Origin: Pseudomonas entomophila
GTDB lineage: Bacteria; Pseudomonadota; Gammaproteobacteria; Pseudomonadales; Pseudomonadaceae
Assembly (NCBI RefSeq): GCF_018417595.1
Contig: NZ_CP070982.1
Span: 1,761,501-1,825,500, forward strand
DNA length: 64,000 nt
Reading direction: 5' to 3'
The translations under genes were made by a program, and so were the position numbers. How positions within the stretch are numbered: position 1 is the stretch's first letter; each line of letters starts with the position of its first letter. The notes under the pieces are model-generated. The model was not told the DNA's origin. It ran no database searches and worked only from the letters and a program-made list of their open reading frames with translations. Positions 61,751-64,000 of the stretch are shown piece by piece.

Positions 61751-64000
61751 ATGCTTCGAATTCGCAAACTGGTTCTGGCCATCGCGGCAGCCTCGGCGCT
61801 GTCGTCCGGCGTGGCAAATGCCCTGGGGTTGGGGGAGCTGACCCTCAAGTCGGCGCAGAACCAGCCGCTGGATGCCGAGATCGAACTGCTCGATGTGCGC
61901 GACCTGACCGCCGCGGAAATGGCGCCCAGCCTGGCCTCGCCGGAAGACTTCGCCAAGGCCGGGGTGCCGCTGCCGGCGTACCTCGAAGACCTCACCTTCA
62001 CGCCGGTGCTCACGCCCAACGGCAAGAGTGTGCTACGGGTTACCTCGAGCAAGCCGCTGCCGGAGCCAGTGGTCAAGTTCCTGGTCCAGGTCATGTGGCC
62101 GCAGGGGCGCTTGCTGCGCGACTACAGTGTGCTGCTCGACCAGGCCCAAGCCCAGGGTAGCCAGCCGACCCAGGCCAACATCAACCCGGCCGTGAGTGCG
62201 GGCAGCTACACCACCAAGCGCCGCGACACCCTCTGGCAGATCGCTGCGCGCAACACCCATGGCGGCTCGGTCCAGCAGACCATGCTGGCTATTCAGGCGT
62301 TGAACCCCGATGCTTTCATCGGCAACAACATCAACCAGCTCAAGATCGGCCAGGTCCTGCGCCTGCCCGACCAGCAGCAGATCCAGAACATTCCCCGGCC
62401 CGAGGCCAACCGCGAAGTCGCCGAGCAGTACGCTGCCTGGCGCGAAGGGCGGCGCCTGGGGCCGCGTGCCCGCCAACTGGATGCCACCCGTCGTGGCGAG
62501 GCTGGCGCGGCGCCTGCGCGTATTGCCCAGGGCGACAACCTGCGTCTGGTATCCCCAGGCGGCAAGGGTGCTGCCGGTGACGCCAAGGCGATCAACGACA
62601 AACTGGCCGTTGCCCAGGAAAGCCTGGATACCAGTCGTCGTGACAACGATGAGCTCAAGAGCCGGATGGTCGACCTGCAGAGCCAGCTGGACAAGCTGCA
62701 GCGTCTGATCCAGCTGAAGAACGACCAGTTGGCACGCCTCGAGGCGCAGGGCGCGGCGCAGCCTGAGCCGCCCGCCGCCTTGCCTGGCGAGCCAGCCCCG
62801 GCCCAGCCGGCGGTAACCGCCCAGCTGACCCCGGCCGAGCCAGTAGTCGCCCCGGCACCTGCCGCGGTCGACACCGCGCCGGCGCCAGAGCCAGCCACCG
62901 AAGCCCCTGTCGCAGAAGAGCCGGGCATGCTCGACCAGTTGCTGGGCAACCCGCTGTTGCTGGGGCTGGTTGCTGGTTCCGCGTTCCTGGTCTTGCTGTT
63001 GCTGCTGCTGCTCCTGGCGCGCAAGCGCAAGGCCCAGCAGGAAGCCGAGAAGCACCTGCGCATGGCCCGGGCGTTGTCCGAGGAAGGCGAGCGTGGCCCG
63101 GACCTGGACCTGCCGCCAAGCAGTTTCGAAGGGCTGGACGTTTCGGCGCCCAGCGTAACCCTGTCGCCTGCCGTCGTGGCCGCCTCGGCCGCTGCCGCCA
63201 CCGCAGCGGAGAAGCCGCTGCCGGTGGTCGCCGCCGAGCCGGTCCAGGATCCGCGTGCTGCGTTGTTCGCCGAGGTCGATGAAAGCATTGCCCGTGGCCG
63301 CCTCAACCATGCCGCCGATCTGCTCGAGGCTGCCGTGGCGTCCGAGCCGCAGCGCAGTGACCTGCGCCTGAAATTGATGGAAGTCTATGCCCGCCAGGGT
63401 GACCAGACCGCGTTCGTCGACCAGGAGCGCAAGCTGGCGCCCAGCGACGCCAGCCAGGCCGAGGTCGCCTCGCTCAAGGAGCGTTACCCCGGCATGCTGG
63501 GGGTTGCGGCCGTGGCCGCAGGCGCCGCTGGCGCGGCAGCATTGGCCGCAGAACTGGACGAGCAATATGTTCAGGAACTGCTGCAGGACCAGGAGCCGGC
63601 AGCGCCCGTGGCAGAGGTCGAGCCAGAGCCACAGGTTGAGCCTGCTCCGGAGCCTGAGCCGGCTGCGTCGCTCGAGCCCGAGTTGGAATCCGAACTGTCC
63701 CAGGCGCCCGAACAGGATGACCTTGATAGCGCCTTCGACCTGAGCCTGGGCGACGATCTGCCGGCCGACGAGCCATTCGACCTGCCGGTGCTGGACGACA
63801 CCGCACCGCTGGAAGCCGCGCTCGAAGCTGAAACGGCACCGGTGGCCGAGACCGATGCCGACGATGACTTCGAAGCGTTGCTGGCACAGGCCCAGGCACA
63901 GTCGGAGCCAGAGCCGCAGAGCGTCGACGACCTCGCCGAGTTCGACCTCGACGTCGGTGAGCCTGCCGCCCCGGCCAGCACCGAGGAAGCGCCGGTGGAC
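61751..64000 (+). CDS. fimV: FimV, peptidoglycan-binding polar hub, 5' part
   Basis: The gene runs off the window; 750 codons are present. Signal peptide (MLRIRKLVLAIAAASALSSG, cut near ANALG), then the FimV N-terminal domain GLGELTLKSAQNQPLDAEIE, then a LysM domain (about residues 157-216; YTTKRRDTLWQIAARNTHGG). A coiled coil (about 285-335), a Pro/Ala linker, one transmembrane helix (LLLGLVAGSAFLVLLLLLLL, near 405-425) and an acidic cytoplasmic tail follow, with one TPR-like segment near 500-540. FimV organises the pole for type IV pili and c-di-GMP signalling in P. aeruginosa. Frame intact throughout. Confidence 0.95.
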   Translation, partial: MLRIRKLVLAIAAASALSSGVANALGLGELTLKSAQNQPLDAEIELLDVRDLTAAEMAPSLASPEDFAKAGVPLPAYLEDLTFTPVLTPNGKSVLRVTSSKPLPEPVVKFLVQVMWPQGRLLRDYSVLLDQAQAQGSQPTQANINPAVSAGSYTTKRRDTLWQIAARNTHGGSVQQTMLAIQALNPDAFIGNNINQLKIGQVLRLPDQQQIQNIPRPEANREVAEQYAAWREGRRLGPRARQLDATRRGEAGAAPARIAQGDNLRLVSPGGKGAAGDAKAINDKLAVAQESLDTSRRDNDELKSRMVDLQSQLDKLQRLIQLKNDQLARLEAQGAAQPEPPAALPGEPAPAQPAVTAQLTPAEPVVAPAPAAVDTAPAPEPATEAPVAEEPGMLDQLLGNPLLLGLVAGSAFLVLLLLLLLLARKRKAQQEAEKHLRMARALSEEGERGPDLDLPPSSFEGLDVSAPSVTLSPAVVAASAAAATAAEKPLPVVAAEPVQDPRAALFAEVDESIARGRLNHAADLLEAAVASEPQRSDLRLKLMEVYARQGDQTAFVDQERKLAPSDASQAEVASLKERYPGMLGVAAVAAGAAGAAALAAELDEQYVQELLQDQEPAAPVAEVEPEPQVEPAPEPEPAASLEPELESELSQAPEQDDLDSAFDLSLGDDLPADEPFDLPVLDDTAPLEAALEAETAPVAETDADDDFEALLAQAQAQSEPEPQSVDDLAEFDLDVGEPAAPASTEEAPVD

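Overview
The window is a high-G+C gammaproteobacterial chromosome segment and almost certainly comes from a Pseudomonas of the P. putida group. The signs are the gene set dusC, ibpA-type hsp20, leuCDB, asd, usg and fimV, the glyoxylate operon gcl-hyi-glxR-ttuD-pyk, and eight paired REP elements of the pseudomonad type (GGAGCGG...CCGCTCC). Every gene assignment here is read from the translated sequence; no database search was run.

Layout. 1-5.7 kb: the 3' end of dusC; a small heat-shock gene with a sigma-32-like promoter and a probable ROSE RNA thermometer; a five-PAS GGDEF/EAL protein; and a LysR regulator divergent from leuC. 5.7-10.2 kb: leuC-leuD-leuB-asd. 10.3-12.2 kb: a palindromic dispersed repeat interrupted by an intact IS256-family element with an 8-bp target duplication. 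12.2-19.6 kb: a GFA protein, an FKBP isomerase, a histidine phosphatase, a D-amino-acid dehydrogenase, a hydantoin/allantoin racemase-like protein, an NCS1 permease, an Lrp regulator and an EamA exporter. 19.7-35.1 kb: a two-partner-secretion CDI locus (CdiB, a 3582-residue CdiA ending in an EndoU-type nuclease, and a candidate immunity protein), followed by A/T-rich small genes that look like orphan immunity cassettes. 35-43 kb: endonuclease V, a lipoprotein, a methyltransferase, a sulfate-binding protein, a K+ channel-like protein and a urea transporter. 40.9-48.2 kb: glyoxylate-to-pyruvate genes. 48.2-52.4 kb: a TetR regulator, DUF808, an LTA-synthase-like sulfatase and a small membrane protein. 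52.4-60.2 kb: purine catabolism (two Tsx-like porins, an NCS2 permease, puuD, allA, uraD, puuE, uraH). 60.2-64 kb: a second copy of the dispersed repeat, then usg and fimV (running off the window).

How it fits together. Urate enters through the porins and the NCS2 permease. PuuD, UraH and UraD convert it to allantoin, PuuE opens allantoin to allantoate, and AllA releases glyoxylate and urea. Gcl, Hyi, GlxR, TtuD and Pyk take glyoxylate to pyruvate, and the UT protein can move urea. An identical 10-bp palindrome, TTGTATACAA (one site has a single change), lies in front of five transcription units: NCS1/racemase, gcl, glcG, puuE and uraH. This strongly suggests one GntR-type regulon. No allantoicase gene is present, leaving a gap between PuuE and AllA.

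The most interesting points are: (1) asd and usg, which as I recall are neighbours in other Pseudomonas genomes, are separated by about 50 kb, with direct copies of the same palindromic repeat at both ends of the intervening block; (2) the shared TTGTATACAA box; (3) the CDI locus with an EndoU toxin, no VENN motif and an A/T-rich immunity-gene tail; (4) a racemase lacking the first catalytic cysteine; (5) apparent gene losses (allantoicase between uraD and allA, and a methyltransferase between leuD and leuB).
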